A DNA stretch of 64,000 bases. Source: Mesorhizobium sp. RMAD-H1. Lineage in GTDB: Bacteria; Pseudomonadota; Alphaproteobacteria; Rhizobiales; Rhizobiaceae. This document shows positions 16,507 to 25,513 of the stretch, piece after piece. How positions within the stretch are numbered: position 1 is the stretch's first letter; each line of letters starts with the position of its first letter. The notes under the pieces are model-generated. The model ran no database searches, was not told the DNA's origin, and saw only the letters and a list, made by a program, of their open reading frames with translations. The DNA lies in contig NZ_JACHWN010000002.1 in NCBI RefSeq assembly GCF_014191375.1, positions 770,504 through 834,503 on the forward strand, read 5' to 3'. A program made the translations under genes and the position numbers.

Positions 16507-17267
16507 GCCGCGAGAAAATGGATATGCGGCCTTCCATGATGCGGAGAACGGTCGATGAAGGTCCTGACACCGAAGACCTCCGCGACGAGCTCCTCCGTCA
16601 GGACCGTCTCCGGAGCGCCTGCGGCGATCACCCGCCCGTGTTGCAGGATGGCGATCCTGTCGCAGAACATGGCGGCGAGGTTGAGATCGTGCAATGCAAC
16701 GACGCTGGTCACAGGCAGCCTCGAGATCAGCGAAAGAATATCCAGCTGATGCTGGATATCGAGATGGTTCGTCGGCTCGTCGAGGAGAAGTTCCGTCGGG
16801 GTTTGCGCGAGAGCCCTCGCGATATGGACGCGCTGGCGCTCGCCGCCCGATAGCGTATGCCAGGACTGCATGCGCTTCTCCATCATGCCGACACTCTTCA
16901 GCGCGTGGACGACCGCCTCTTCATCCCTCGCGGTCCATGGCGCCAGCGCCCCGCGATGCGGCGTGCGCCCCAGCCGCACCACATCGTTCACCGTCACCTG
17001 CGCATCCGTCGTCGCCTGCTGCTCGACGAAGGCGATCCGCCGTGAAAGCTGCGCGCGCGGCATGCGGGCGATATCGTCACGCCCCAGCGTGATGACGCCG
17101 CTTTCCACGCGCCTGAGGCCGCAGATCAGCCGCAGCAGGCTGGATTTGCCCGAACCGTTCGGTCCGAGCAGCCCCAGCATCTTCCCCGCTTCGATCTCGA
17201 GCGTGACACCATCGACGATCATCTTGCCCGAAGTCGCCCAGCATGCGTTTGCGATGGATATGCTCAT
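16494..17267 (-). CDS. ABC transporter ATP-binding protein, FecE/BtuD type
   Basis: A 257-residue ATPase with Walker A GLLGPNGSGKSSLLR, signature LSGGERQRVHIARAL and Walker B LLLDEPTNHLD, the layout of importers for iron-siderophores, heme and vitamin B12. It is the last gene of a binding protein-permease-ATPase operon whose leader contains a cobalamin riboswitch. Its start overlaps the permease stop (ATGA). The riboswitch makes a corrinoid or cobalt-linked substrate likely, although sequence alone would fit a siderophore equally well. Confidence 0.93.
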   Translation of the reverse strand: MSISIANACWATSGKMIVDGVTLEIEAGKMLGLLGPNGSGKSSLLRLICGLRRVESGVITLGRDDIARMPRAQLSRRIAFVEQQATTDAQVTVNDVVRLGRTPHRGALAPWTARDEEAVVHALKSVGMMEKRMQSWHTLSGGERQRVHIARALAQTPTELLLDEPTNHLDIQHQLDILSLISRLPVTSVVALHDLNLAAMFCDRIAILQHGRVIAAGAPETVLTEELVAEVFGVRTFIDRSPHHGRPHIHFLAAHRS

Positions 17268-18289
17268 ACCGCCCTCCTCGCCCGATAAAGAATGAATGCG
17301 AAAGCCGGCGCGCCGAACAGCGCCGTCACCACGCCGATCGGCAGGATCTGCTGCGGGATGATGATCCGTGAAATGATGTCGGCCAGCACCATGAAGATCG
17401 CTCCTGAAATGACCGACGCCGGAATGAGCCGCAGATGCCCCGGCCCGACGATGAAGCGGGCGGCATGCGGGATGACCAGCCCGACGAAGCCGATCGAGCC
17501 GACGATGCTGACCATCGTCGCCGTCATGATCGAGGTGAGCCCCAGGAGAACGATCCTCACCCGGGCGACCGGAATGCCCAGTGCCGCGGCGCCGTCCGTC
17601 CCGAAGGTGAAGGCGTCAAGCGCCCGCGCATATAACAAGCACACGGCAAAACCGCCTATCGTCACCGGCGCCGCCAGATAGACATCCGGCCAGCGGACGC
17701 CGCCGAGGCTGCCGAGCAGCCAGAACATCACGCCGCGCGCCTGTTCGGCATTGGCCGAGGTCGTGACGATATAGGATGTGAGCGCGTTGAAGAGCTGCGA
17801 GCCGGCAACCCCCGCCAGGATGATACGGTCGTGGCTGCCGCCCGAACCGGCCGCGAGAATGGAAACCAGCGCGAAGGCGCCGATCGCCCCGACGAAAGCG
17901 CCGCTCGACAGGGTGAGCACTCCATGGCCGAAACCGAGGATCATCACCGCCACGGCGCCGGTCGACGCCCCCGCCGAAATGCCAAGCACATAGGGCTCGG
18001 CCAGCGGATTGCGCAGGAGCGCCTGCAGGATGACGCCGGAAAGCGCCAGCGCCGCCCCGCAACAGGCGGCCACCAGCGCGCGGCTCAGGCGATAGTTCCA
18101 GATGATGCCCGCATGAATGCCGCTGACCGCGAAATCCATGCCGAACACCTGATTGGCGACGGCCTGGAACGTCGTCGTCAACGGAATCGCCATTTCGCCG
18201 ATGGAAACCGCCATGGCGATGGAGACGAGAAGTGCGGCGATCGAGAGGACGGCAAGCAAGACATGCACGCCTCGCCTGCCCCTCTGCAT
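17264..18289 (-). CDS. ABC transporter permease, FecCD/BtuC type
   Basis: A 341-residue permease with about ten helices. It has typical family phrases: LALSGVILQALLRNPLAEPYVLGISAGA (conserved over NPLAEPYVLG) and GFVGLVIPHAARFIVG with the ATPase-contact loop. I start it at the ATG at 18289 (MQRGRRGVHV), 11 bases after the binding-protein stop. A much longer open frame continues upstream but is only the other-frame reading of the binding-protein gene. It forms the membrane channel of the riboswitch-controlled importer. Confidence 0.93.
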   Translation of the reverse strand: MQRGRRGVHVLLAVLSIAALLVSIAMAVSIGEMAIPLTTTFQAVANQVFGMDFAVSGIHAGIIWNYRLSRALVAACCGAALALSGVILQALLRNPLAEPYVLGISAGASTGAVAVMILGFGHGVLTLSSGAFVGAIGAFALVSILAAGSGGSHDRIILAGVAGSQLFNALTSYIVTTSANAEQARGVMFWLLGSLGGVRWPDVYLAAPVTIGGFAVCLLYARALDAFTFGTDGAAALGIPVARVRIVLLGLTSIMTATMVSIVGSIGFVGLVIPHAARFIVGPGHLRLIPASVISGAIFMVLADIISRIIIPQQILPIGVVTALFGAPAFAFILYRARRAV

Positions 18290-18300
18290 GGGATGGATGC

Positions 18301-19347
18301 TCAATCTGTCAGCCTGAATTGCTTGATGCCGTCTGCAAGCGCCTCGATGCCGTCGATCGTGCGGATCGTCGGGTTCATCGCCTGCGCATCCATTATCACG
18401 AACCGCTTTTCCTTCACGGTCTCGAGCTGGCTCGTGACCGGATCGGTTTCGAGGAAGTTGACCTTCACCGCCGGATCGTCGGCGGCGTAGCGCCGCCGTG
18501 CCATCTCCGCGATGACGATGACGTCCGGCTCCTTGCCGACGATCGTCTCCCAGCTGACGAGCGGCCATTCCTCTTGCGTATCGATCACGTTCTTCGCGCC
18601 CAGAGCGCGCAGGATATAGGCAGGCGCGCCATTCTTGCCCGCGACGAACGCCTCGCCCTTGATATCCTTGCTGGAGAACCAGAAGACGACGGGCAGTCCC
18701 GCCGCCTTGGTCCCGGCAACCTGGGCGATGGCATCCGTCTCGCGCTTCTTGAGATCGGTCACGAGTTGCTCGCCGCGCTCCTGCACATCGAAGATTTGCG
18801 ATAGTTCGCGGATTTCCTGATAGACCAGCTCCATCGTGAACGGCTCCTTGCGGACGCCGTCGCCGCCGCCGGAATTGTCCTTGGCGACGCAATCGGCAGG
18901 CGAGACATAGGTCGGGATGCCGAGCTCGGAGAACTGCTCGCGCGTGCCGACTTCGCCGTTGGGGCCCACATCCCATTCGAACTGGACGGCGACGAGATCG
19001 GGCTCCTGTCCGACGACCGATTCGAAGCTCGGGCTGTTGTCGGCCAGACGCTTGATCTTCTCGTTCTGGCTTTCGAACCCTTTGAGCACGGGCCCGACCC
19101 AGACGGCGGTCCCCACCATCTTGTCGGCAAGACCGAGCGACAGCAGGATTTCCGTGCTGTTCTGGCCGATCGTCACGGCCCTTTCTGGTGCCTTGTCGAA
19201 GGTGACCGAAACGCCGCAATTCTGCAGCGCCAGCGGATATTTCGTGTGTTCGGCGGCATGGCCGGTCGGGATGTTAGCGATGAGGCCGAAGATGGCCGCG
19301 ATGGCAAATGCGGCTCCGCGGCTGGGCCGTTGAGTGAGGTTTCGCAT
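18301..19347 (-). CDS. ABC transporter substrate-binding protein, FepB/BtuF-like
   Basis: A 348-residue exported protein. The ATG at 19347 follows an AGAAGGAAGAATT ribosome site and begins a signal peptide ending near GHAA. The mature part has the helical-backbone (class III) binding-protein features PERAVTIGQNSTEILLSLGL and EPDLVAVQ. Such receptors deliver siderophores, heme or corrinoids to FecCD-type permeases. It is the first gene after the cobalamin riboswitch, which implies that adenosylcobalamin turns the whole importer off. A longer frame to 19539 only covers riboswitch sequence. Confidence 0.92.
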   Translation of the reverse strand: MRNLTQRPSRGAAFAIAAIFGLIANIPTGHAAEHTKYPLALQNCGVSVTFDKAPERAVTIGQNSTEILLSLGLADKMVGTAVWVGPVLKGFESQNEKIKRLADNSPSFESVVGQEPDLVAVQFEWDVGPNGEVGTREQFSELGIPTYVSPADCVAKDNSGGGDGVRKEPFTMELVYQEIRELSQIFDVQERGEQLVTDLKKRETDAIAQVAGTKAAGLPVVFWFSSKDIKGEAFVAGKNGAPAYILRALGAKNVIDTQEEWPLVSWETIVGKEPDVIVIAEMARRRYAADDPAVKVNFLETDPVTSQLETVKEKRFVIMDAQAMNPTIRTIDGIEALADGIKQFRLTD

Positions 19348-19398
19348 AATTCTTCCTTCTACGGGCAACCCCGCCCGTGAAAATGGATCTTTGTTTCG

Positions 19399-19615
19399 AC
19401 GGCAGGTCTCCTGGCTTGCGGATATCTGCTTCACATCTGCCTTCCCGTCAGGTTGAACCCGGCAGTGGCATGACATCTCCGGAAGAAGGGATGTCACAAG
19501 GATGCTCGGCAATCCGCTCACAGTTGCGGGGGCAGCCACGGTCTTGGTCCCGATTGGGTCGTCCGCACCGTGTTCCCTATTAATCCCCTGGAAGTCATTC
19601 CTCGGGGAACCGTCT
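19399..19615 (-). promoter_or_regulatory. Cobalamin (adenosylcobalamin) riboswitch
   Basis: Read on the reverse strand, the leader shows the conserved elements in order: GGTTCC, AATAGGGAACACGGTG, GCTGCCCCCGCAACTGTGA, GCCACTGCC, CGGGAAGG and the B12 box AGCCAGGAGACCTGCC just at the 3' end. Spacing and order match the class-I cobalamin aptamer. It lies about 50 bases upstream of the binding-protein start and should repress the importer when cobalamin is plentiful. Confidence 0.96.
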
Positions 19616-19839
19616 TCCTGTTCTTAGGCCCCTCGAAAGCCCGCCGTCAAGATGAAGCCCGCGGCACGCCTTCACCTCATCGGAACATCCATTGCACTGG
19701 CTCCTCCTGAAATCACGCCAACGGAACAGTTCGACCCCGGGCCGTCTCGCCATTGATCGCCGTTTTGTAACGTAATAACATATCATGTCAAGACATCAGA
19801 TCAGCCTTGCCAAGCTGGGCAGGATCAGATCGGGGACGC

Positions 19840-20913
19840 TCAGCCTGAAATGGCGAGCTCTGTTTCCCGGTCGAACAAATGGATGTTTCCGGGCGCGATG
19901 TGCAGGCGGACGGTGGCGCCGCGTTCGACGCCGGGGCGGCCGCCATGGGCGACGATCAAAGGGTGAGGGCCGAGGTTGGCCGTGACGAAGGTCATGCTGC
20001 CGGTGGATTCGACGGCTTCCACCACTGCATCGAGGGCGAGGCCGTCCTTGACCGGCGTGAAGGACAGGTGCTCGGGCCGGAGACCTGCCCATAGGCGCGC
20101 GCCCGGCGCGAGATTGCGGCCCGGAACCAAAGACTGCGCATCGCCTTCGATGGCGAGCGATTGGCTGTCCTCGCCTGATGTGACCGGAATGAAGTTCATG
20201 GCGGGCGAGCCGATGAAGCCGGCGACGAATTTGTTGGCGGGCCTGTCGTAAAGGTCGAGCGGGCTGCCCTGCTGTTCCACCACCCCTGATCGCATGACGA
20301 CGATATGGTCCGCCATGGTCATGGCCTCGACCTGATCGTGGGTGACATAGACCGAGGTCGCGCCGAGCCGTTCATGCAGCTTGCGGATCTCCGAGCGCAT
20401 ATGGACGCGCAGCGCGGCATCAAGGTTGGAGAGCGGCTCGTCGAACAGGAATACCTTGGGGTTACGCACGATGGCGCGGCCCATGGCGACGCGCTGCCGC
20501 TGGCCGCCGGAGAGGGCTTTCGGCAGCCGTCCGAGAAGGTTGCCCAGCCCCAGCGTTTCGGCGGCCGCGCGGGTGCGCTCGAGGATTTCCGGCTTTGGGC
20601 GGCGTTTCAGGCGCAGCGAATAGTTCATGTTGTGCTCGACATCCATATGCGGATAGAGCGCGTAGGACTGGAATACCATGGCCACATCCCGCTCGCGCGG
20701 CGGCTTGCCGATGACGCTTGTCCCCGCGATGCGAATATCGCCCGAGCTGGTCTTTTCCAGTCCCGCCAGCGTGCGCAGCAGCGTGGACTTGCCGCAGCCG
20801 GACGGGCCGACCAGCGCGACGAAGGAGCCTTGCCGAATAGCGATGCTGACATCCTTCAGCGCGTGGAACCCGGCATAATGCTTGTTCAGGCGGTCGATCT
20901 CGATCTGGAGCAT
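19840..20913 (-). CDS. Sugar ABC transporter ATP-binding protein (UgpC/MsmK type)
   Basis: A 357-residue ATPase with Walker A GPSGCGKSTLLR, signature LSGGQRQRVAMGRAI and Walker B FLFDEPLSNLD. After the nucleotide-binding domain a C-terminal OB-type (TOBE) regulatory domain follows, ending LHIAPGNIHLFD. Length and domains match MalK/UgpC/MsmK proteins that power carbohydrate importers. I use the ATG at 20913, which has a TGAGG site; an ATG at 20925 overlaps the permease stop (ATGA) and is possible. It is downstream of two permease genes and a sugar-binding protein gene. Confidence 0.93.
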   Translation of the reverse strand: MLQIEIDRLNKHYAGFHALKDVSIAIRQGSFVALVGPSGCGKSTLLRTLAGLEKTSSGDIRIAGTSVIGKPPRERDVAMVFQSYALYPHMDVEHNMNYSLRLKRRPKPEILERTRAAAETLGLGNLLGRLPKALSGGQRQRVAMGRAIVRNPKVFLFDEPLSNLDAALRVHMRSEIRKLHERLGATSVYVTHDQVEAMTMADHIVVMRSGVVEQQGSPLDLYDRPANKFVAGFIGSPAMNFIPVTSGEDSQSLAIEGDAQSLVPGRNLAPGARLWAGLRPEHLSFTPVKDGLALDAVVEAVESTGSMTFVTANLGPHPLIVAHGGRPGVERGATVRLHIAPGNIHLFDRETELAISG

Positions 20914-20921
20914 GGGGAACC

Positions 20922-21734
20922 TCATTTCAGCGCGCCGGCGGTGAGTCCGCTGACGATGCGCCGCTGCAGCAACACGAAAATCACGAGGATGGGCGTCACA
21001 TAGATCGCCGTGTAGGTCATGATGCCGTTCCAGTCATTGGCCTCCGGCCCCATGAAGGTCTGGAGGCCGACCGTCGCCGTCTGCAGCTCGTTCCTGGCGA
21101 TGAGCGAGCGGGCATAGACATATTCGCCGAAGGATTGCAGGAAGATCAGGACTGACGTGACGAGAATGCCGTTTCGCGCTAGCGGCAGCATGATGTTGAA
21201 GAACGCGCCGATGCGCGACGAGCCATCGACCAGCGCCGCATCTTCAAGCTCGCGCGGGACCTGCACGAAGGTGGCGCGGCAGAGCACGATATAGAGCGGC
21301 AGCATCTTCGCCGTTTGCGCCAATATCACCGCGAGGCGCGGGCTGGCGAGAAGGCCCAGCTGGTTGAAGGCGACGAAGATCGGCGTCACCATCAGCGAGG
21401 ACGGCAGCACCTGCAGCATCAGAATGGTGAAGAGCGCCATGTCCATCCAGATATTGCGCACCCGCGCCAGCGCATAGGCGCAGCCGGTGCCGAGCACGGT
21501 GACGATGAAGGTGACGCCGATGGCGATGATGAGCGAGTTCCAGAGGTAGCGGCCCATATCCCGCGCCTGCCACACCCGGAAGAAATTCCATTGCGGGTCG
21601 CTGGGCCAGAAGCTCGGCGGATACTGGAAGATTTCCGTGCTGCCCTTGAAGGCGGTCAGATACATCCAGTAGAGCGGGAAGAGGTAGACGCCCGCGAAGA
21701 CAAGGCCGAGGATGAGAAGGATGGTACGTTTCAC
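20922..21734 (-). CDS. Sugar ABC transporter permease, MalG type
   Basis: A 270-residue permease with six helices and the family's ATPase-docking EAA loop (ELEDAALVDGSSRIGAFFNIMLPLARNG, conserved over EDAALVDG). I start it at the GTG at 21734 (MKRTILLILG) because GAGGAG lies 7 bases upstream; a TTG at 21749 would overlap the upstream permease stop. Together with the MalF-type partner it forms the channel for a sugar or polyol importer. Confidence 0.92.
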   Translation of the reverse strand: MKRTILLILGLVFAGVYLFPLYWMYLTAFKGSTEIFQYPPSFWPSDPQWNFFRVWQARDMGRYLWNSLIIAIGVTFIVTVLGTGCAYALARVRNIWMDMALFTILMLQVLPSSLMVTPIFVAFNQLGLLASPRLAVILAQTAKMLPLYIVLCRATFVQVPRELEDAALVDGSSRIGAFFNIMLPLARNGILVTSVLIFLQSFGEYVYARSLIARNELQTATVGLQTFMGPEANDWNGIMTYTAIYVTPILVIFVLLQRRIVSGLTAGALK

Positions 21735-21745
21735 CGGATCGCTCC

Positions 21746-22648
21746 TCAATAGCTGTGTTCGTGGCGGGTCGAGCGGACATAGATTGCCGCGACCACGATG
21801 ACGAACAGGATCATCAGCACCGATACGGCGCTGCCGAGCGAAATCTCATAGGTCTGGAAGGAAAGCTGCCAGGACCAGTATTGCGCGACATTGGAACTAT
21901 CCGCCGGCCCGCCCTGTGTCAGCGCCGCGATGAGGTCGAACTGCTGCAGGGTGAAGATGATGCCGAGCGAGATGACCGCGCCCAGCTGCGCGCGCATCAG
22001 CGGCAGCGTGATGGTGCGGAAGCGGGTGAGTGCCCCCGCCCCGTCGAGTTCCGCCGCCTCGTAGACATCGCGCGGAATGGCGGCGAGGCCGACCGAGAGC
22101 AGAATCATGTTGAAGGGGATGCCGAGCCAGACATTGGCGATGATGACGGCGTAGAGCGCGATATCGGGGTCGGAGAGCCAGAAGATGCGCTCTTGCGTCA
22201 GGCCCAGCGACATCAGGATGTAATTGAAGACGCCGAAATCCCCGGCGAGCAGCCATTTCCAGATCGCGCCCACCACCAGCGCCGGCATGATCCAACCGGC
22301 GAGGAACAAGCCGCGCAGATATGATGCGCCGGGGAAATCCTGCTGGAAGAACAGCGCCAGGCCGAAGCCGATGGACAACTGGAAAATGATGGAGAGCACG
22401 ACGAACTTCACCGTGTTCCAGAAGACGAGGGAAGCAATCGGCTGCGAGAGGATGTCGTAATAGTTCTTGAGGCCGACGAACGGGCGGTTGAACGAAGCCA
22501 GCGTGAACATGTCGACCGTCTGCAGCGACATGATGATGTTGTAGATGATCGGGAAGGCCGAAAACGTCACGAGATAGGCAAGGGCAAGCGCGAGCAGCAG
22601 GATATCGAACCCGCTGCCGTCGCGGATGGTGCGGATGATGTGCTGCAT
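21746..22648 (-). CDS. Sugar ABC transporter permease, MalF type
   Basis: A 300-residue permease with six to seven helices and an EAA loop (DVYEAAELDGAGALTRFRTI). It begins at an ATG with a strong AGGGGAGGGAAC site. It pairs with the MalG-type permease encoded next, and the two share the ATPase of the operon. About 245 bases of repeat DNA separate it from the binding-protein gene, so the operon may be partly uncoupled here. Confidence 0.92.
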   Translation of the reverse strand: MQHIIRTIRDGSGFDILLLALALAYLVTFSAFPIIYNIIMSLQTVDMFTLASFNRPFVGLKNYYDILSQPIASLVFWNTVKFVVLSIIFQLSIGFGLALFFQQDFPGASYLRGLFLAGWIMPALVVGAIWKWLLAGDFGVFNYILMSLGLTQERIFWLSDPDIALYAVIIANVWLGIPFNMILLSVGLAAIPRDVYEAAELDGAGALTRFRTITLPLMRAQLGAVISLGIIFTLQQFDLIAALTQGGPADSSNVAQYWSWQLSFQTYEISLGSAVSVLMILFVIVVAAIYVRSTRHEHSY

Positions 22649-22705
22649 GTGGGTTCCCTCCCCTCACGATTTTTTTCATTGTCCGGAGACACTGGCGGGA
22701 CAGTA

Positions 22706-22863
22706 CCCCCCTCTGTCCTGCCGGACATCTCCCCCTCAAGGGGGGAGATTGGCCTTCATTGATGACCGCACTGTAATCTGCGACGTTGACAATTGGCGAA
22801 AGCGGTCCTCCCAGTCGATCTCCCCCCTTGAGGGGGAGATGCCCGGCAGGGCAGAGGGGGGTG
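22706..22863. repeat. Inverted pair of ~45-bp palindromic intergenic repeats (family 1)
   Basis: CTCTGTCCTGCCGGACATCT and the following CTCCCCCTCAAGGGGGGAG (about 22706-22750) recur in inverse orientation at about 22817-22863 with only a few changes. Each unit is itself palindromic. This is a REP-like intergenic element between the binding-protein and permease genes. Confidence 0.85.
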
Positions 22864-22893
22864 TTACAGCGCCGCCCTCACCCCGAACCATTC

Positions 22894-24105
22894 TTACCGC
22901 CCCAACACCCCATCGATCTGCTTCTGCGCCGCCGCCAGTGCCGCTTTCGGCTCGCTCTGGTGCGTGAGGGATGACTGGATGGCGGTGTAGATGGCCTTGG
23001 AAATCTTCGGCCATTCAGGATGCGGGCCGCGGTTGCGGGCGTATTGCATGCTTTCCTCGAACACCGCATAAACCTCAGGCCATTGCGGATTGTCCACCTT
23101 CACCTTTGAGGCCGGTAGGAAGCCGAAGCGGTTCCAGACCTCGGGCATCTTGCCATAGAGCCATTCGAGCAGGATGAAGGCTTCCTTCGGATGCTTCGAA
23201 TTGGCGAGGATGACATTATCGCCCTCCCCCAATGCCGAGGCCCGGGGCGCGCCCTCCTGCGGGACCGGCAGCAGGGCAGCGCGGTATTCGAACTTCGCAT
23301 CCTTCGACATGCGCGGCATTTCCCACGGGCCGGAAATCGCCATCGCTGCATTGCCGGCATTGAAAGTGGCGGTGGAATCGTACTGGCTGCGGATCAGCGT
23401 ATCGGGCGAGGCCAGCTTCTCGTCGATGAGCCTACGCCAGAATTCCAGCACCTTGACGCCACCCTCGGTATCGACCTTGTTGTAGTCGCCGCCGGCCATT
23501 TGCAGCCAGGGCAGGAACTGGAACGTGCCCTCCTCCGTGGCGACAGCGGAGAAGGCGAGGCCGTAGACATTCTTCGCCGGATCGGTCAGCTTCTTCGCGG
23601 CATCGTAAAGCTCATCCCAGCTACGCGGCGGCTTGTCGGGATCGAGACCCTTCGCCCGGAACATGTCGGCATTATAGTAGAGCGCGAGGGTGTTGGCCCC
23701 GCGCGGGACGCCGTAAATCTTGCCGTCCCAGGTCACCGAGGCGAGCGGGCCGGGGAAGATGTCGTCCTTCCTGATCACCTTTGACTGCTCGATCATCGGC
23801 GTCAGGTCGAGCAGCAGTCCGCGCGAGGCGAAAAGCGCCACTTCCGGATTGTCGATATAGGTGACGTCAGGCCCCTCGCCCGTCGCCGTGGCGCGCGCGA
23901 GATCGTTGACCATGTCGCGGAACTGCACGGTCTTCAAATTGAGCTTGATGTCGGGATGTTCTTTTTCGAACTCGTCCTTGACGAGATAGATATATTGATC
24001 CGGCCGGTCGATGGTCCAGATTTCCAGCGTCACCGGCTCGGCCTTTGCGGTCACGGCGGATAAGGCTACCGCCGCCCCTGCGATCCATGATGCGATGCGT
24101 TTCAT
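22894..24105 (-). CDS. Sugar ABC transporter extracellular binding protein (family 1)
   Basis: A 403-residue exported protein. The ATG at 24105 follows GGAGGAGGAAGAGGC and begins a signal peptide ending near AKA. The mature part (EPVTLEIWTIDRPDQYIYLV, later ISGPWEMPRMSKDAKF) is typical of the MalE-type family of carbohydrate receptors. It supplies the two permeases and ATPase encoded downstream. The ligand is unknown; the neighbouring isomerase and dehydrogenase suggest a sugar or polyol that needs oxidation and epimerisation. The longer frame to 24279 is not supported. Confidence 0.93.
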   Translation of the reverse strand: MKRIASWIAGAAVALSAVTAKAEPVTLEIWTIDRPDQYIYLVKDEFEKEHPDIKLNLKTVQFRDMVNDLARATATGEGPDVTYIDNPEVALFASRGLLLDLTPMIEQSKVIRKDDIFPGPLASVTWDGKIYGVPRGANTLALYYNADMFRAKGLDPDKPPRSWDELYDAAKKLTDPAKNVYGLAFSAVATEEGTFQFLPWLQMAGGDYNKVDTEGGVKVLEFWRRLIDEKLASPDTLIRSQYDSTATFNAGNAAMAISGPWEMPRMSKDAKFEYRAALLPVPQEGAPRASALGEGDNVILANSKHPKEAFILLEWLYGKMPEVWNRFGFLPASKVKVDNPQWPEVYAVFEESMQYARNRGPHPEWPKISKAIYTAIQSSLTHQSEPKAALAAAQKQIDGVLGR

Positions 24106-24171
24106 GCCTCTTCCTCCTCCTAAATTCCAAGGCAGTTGCATATGCTCCGTTTCTTCTCTTCCCAGCCGCCG

Positions 24172-24331
24172 CTTGCCCCTCACCCTTACCCTCTCCCCGC
24201 ACGCGGGGAGAGGGGGACATAAATCTTTTCGCCTTCTCTTTTCTGCCAGGTGCAGGGGAAGACGAATAGTTCGCGGCACCGATGCCCCCCTCTCCCCGTT
24301 CTTACGGGGAGAGGGTAAGGGTGAGGGGCAA
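24172..24331. repeat. Inverted pair of ~46-bp palindromic repeats (family 2)
   Basis: TTGCCCCTCACCCTTACCCT with CTCCCCGCACGCGGGGAG (24172-24218) recurs inverted at 24285-24331, where the hairpin loop is TTCTTA. It fills the gap between the isomerase and binding-protein genes and ends a few bases past the isomerase stop. Confidence 0.88.
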
Positions 24332-24336
24332 GCTAT

Positions 24337-25233
24337 TCACGGGTTAGCGACGAAATCGCCGCCGCGGCACCTCTTCAGATAGTTCAAAGCATGGACCTGC
24401 CCGGTCATTTCCAGCGCGTCGCGATAGACCGGATCGTGCCAGCCCTCGATGTCGATGGAGCCGGACCAGCCGGCGAGGCGCAATTCGGAAATCACATCGG
24501 TCCAGTTGGTGTCGCCGAAGCCCGGCGAGCGCATGGAGACGAACCTCTCCTTGCCGAAGATGCCATGCTCGCGGATGACATCCCAGCGGATGGTCGCGTC
24601 CTTGCCGTGGACATGGAAAATCTTGCCCGCCCATTTGCGGATCTGCGGCAACGGATCGATCAGATAGACCATCTGGTGGCAGGGCTCCCATTCCAGCCCC
24701 AGATTGTCCGCCGGCACCTCGTTAAAGATCATCTCCCAGGCATCCGGGTTATGCGCGATGTTCCAATCGCCGCTCGCCCAATTGCCGTCCATGGCGCAAT
24801 TCTCGAAGGCGAGGCGCACGCCCTTGTCGGCGGCGCGTTTTGAAAGCTCCGACCAGACCTGCTTGAAGCGCGGCAGGCTTTCCTCGATGGGCTTGCCGCG
24901 AATGCGCCCGGTGAACCCGGCGATGGTGGTGGCGCCGAAAAGATGGGCGTGGTCGATAAGCGCCTCCCAGCCCTTCAGCGTCTCGCGGTCGATTTCGGTA
25001 TCTTCAAGCGGATTGCCGAACATGCCGAGCGTCGAGATCGTGACGTCCGCGTCGCCGATCGCCTCCTTCAACTCAGCGGCGAGCGTGGGCAGATCCTTGT
25101 TCATCACCTGCCAGAAGAAGGGCTCGATGCTCTCGAAACCATGGGGCAGGATGCTCTTCACGTAAGCGGCCGGATCGGGCGCATTCGCCTTGATCATCGT
25201 GCCGATGCGGATGGATTTTGCCGGATCGCTCAA
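24337..25233 (-). CDS. Sugar phosphate isomerase/epimerase (AP endonuclease 2-like TIM barrel)
   Basis: A 298-residue protein of the xylose-isomerase-like TIM-barrel family. The metal-binding pattern is visible: GLEWEPCHQM, FHVHGKDA, and a final SIDIEGWHDPVY. Members act on sugars and inositols, interconverting ketoses or epimers. It starts at TTG 25233 after AAAGGAA. It lies between the oxidoreductase and binding-protein genes of the sugar operon and probably processes the imported compound. The substrate is not identifiable. Confidence 0.9.
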   Translation of the reverse strand: MSDPAKSIRIGTMIKANAPDPAAYVKSILPHGFESIEPFFWQVMNKDLPTLAAELKEAIGDADVTISTLGMFGNPLEDTEIDRETLKGWEALIDHAHLFGATTIAGFTGRIRGKPIEESLPRFKQVWSELSKRAADKGVRLAFENCAMDGNWASGDWNIAHNPDAWEMIFNEVPADNLGLEWEPCHQMVYLIDPLPQIRKWAGKIFHVHGKDATIRWDVIREHGIFGKERFVSMRSPGFGDTNWTDVISELRLAGWSGSIDIEGWHDPVYRDALEMTGQVHALNYLKRCRGGDFVANP

Positions 25234-25309
25234 TTCTGGAATTCCTTTCAGAGCACTTCACTTGCAGATAGACGACATTTTACTTTTGCGTGGAGGCAAT
25301 GGCGCCGTC

Positions 25310-25460
25310 GAGGAATGGATCCCAGTGACAAGCACTGGGATGACGGGCGGGATGGAATCGCCCTGACGAGAAGCGTTGTGGCAAGCGGAGAAGTTGGAGA
25401 CTAACAGCCAACATCTACCCCATCCGTCATCCCAGTGCTTGTCACTGGGATCCATTCCTC
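25310..25460. repeat. Inverted pair of ~37-bp palindromic repeats (family 3)
   Basis: GAGGAATGGATCCCAGTGAC, continuing AAGCACTGGGATGACGG (from 25310), recurs exactly inverted at about 25424-25460. The core TCCCAGTG/CACTGGGA forms a hairpin. The pair fills the gap between the oxidoreductase and isomerase genes. Confidence 0.92.
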
Positions 25461-25513
25461 AACCGTTCCACTCAACACAGCGATTTTGATGGTTAGTCAG
25501 TTCGGAATCTCCT

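Noticed and set aside
17264..19219. 651-residue minus-strand frame seemingly fusing permease and binding protein
   Set aside because: The upstream half is the binding-protein gene read in the wrong frame; the permease has its own start at 18289.
22706..25460. CRISPR array
   Set aside because: The repeats are only two inverted copies per family without regular spacers or cas genes.
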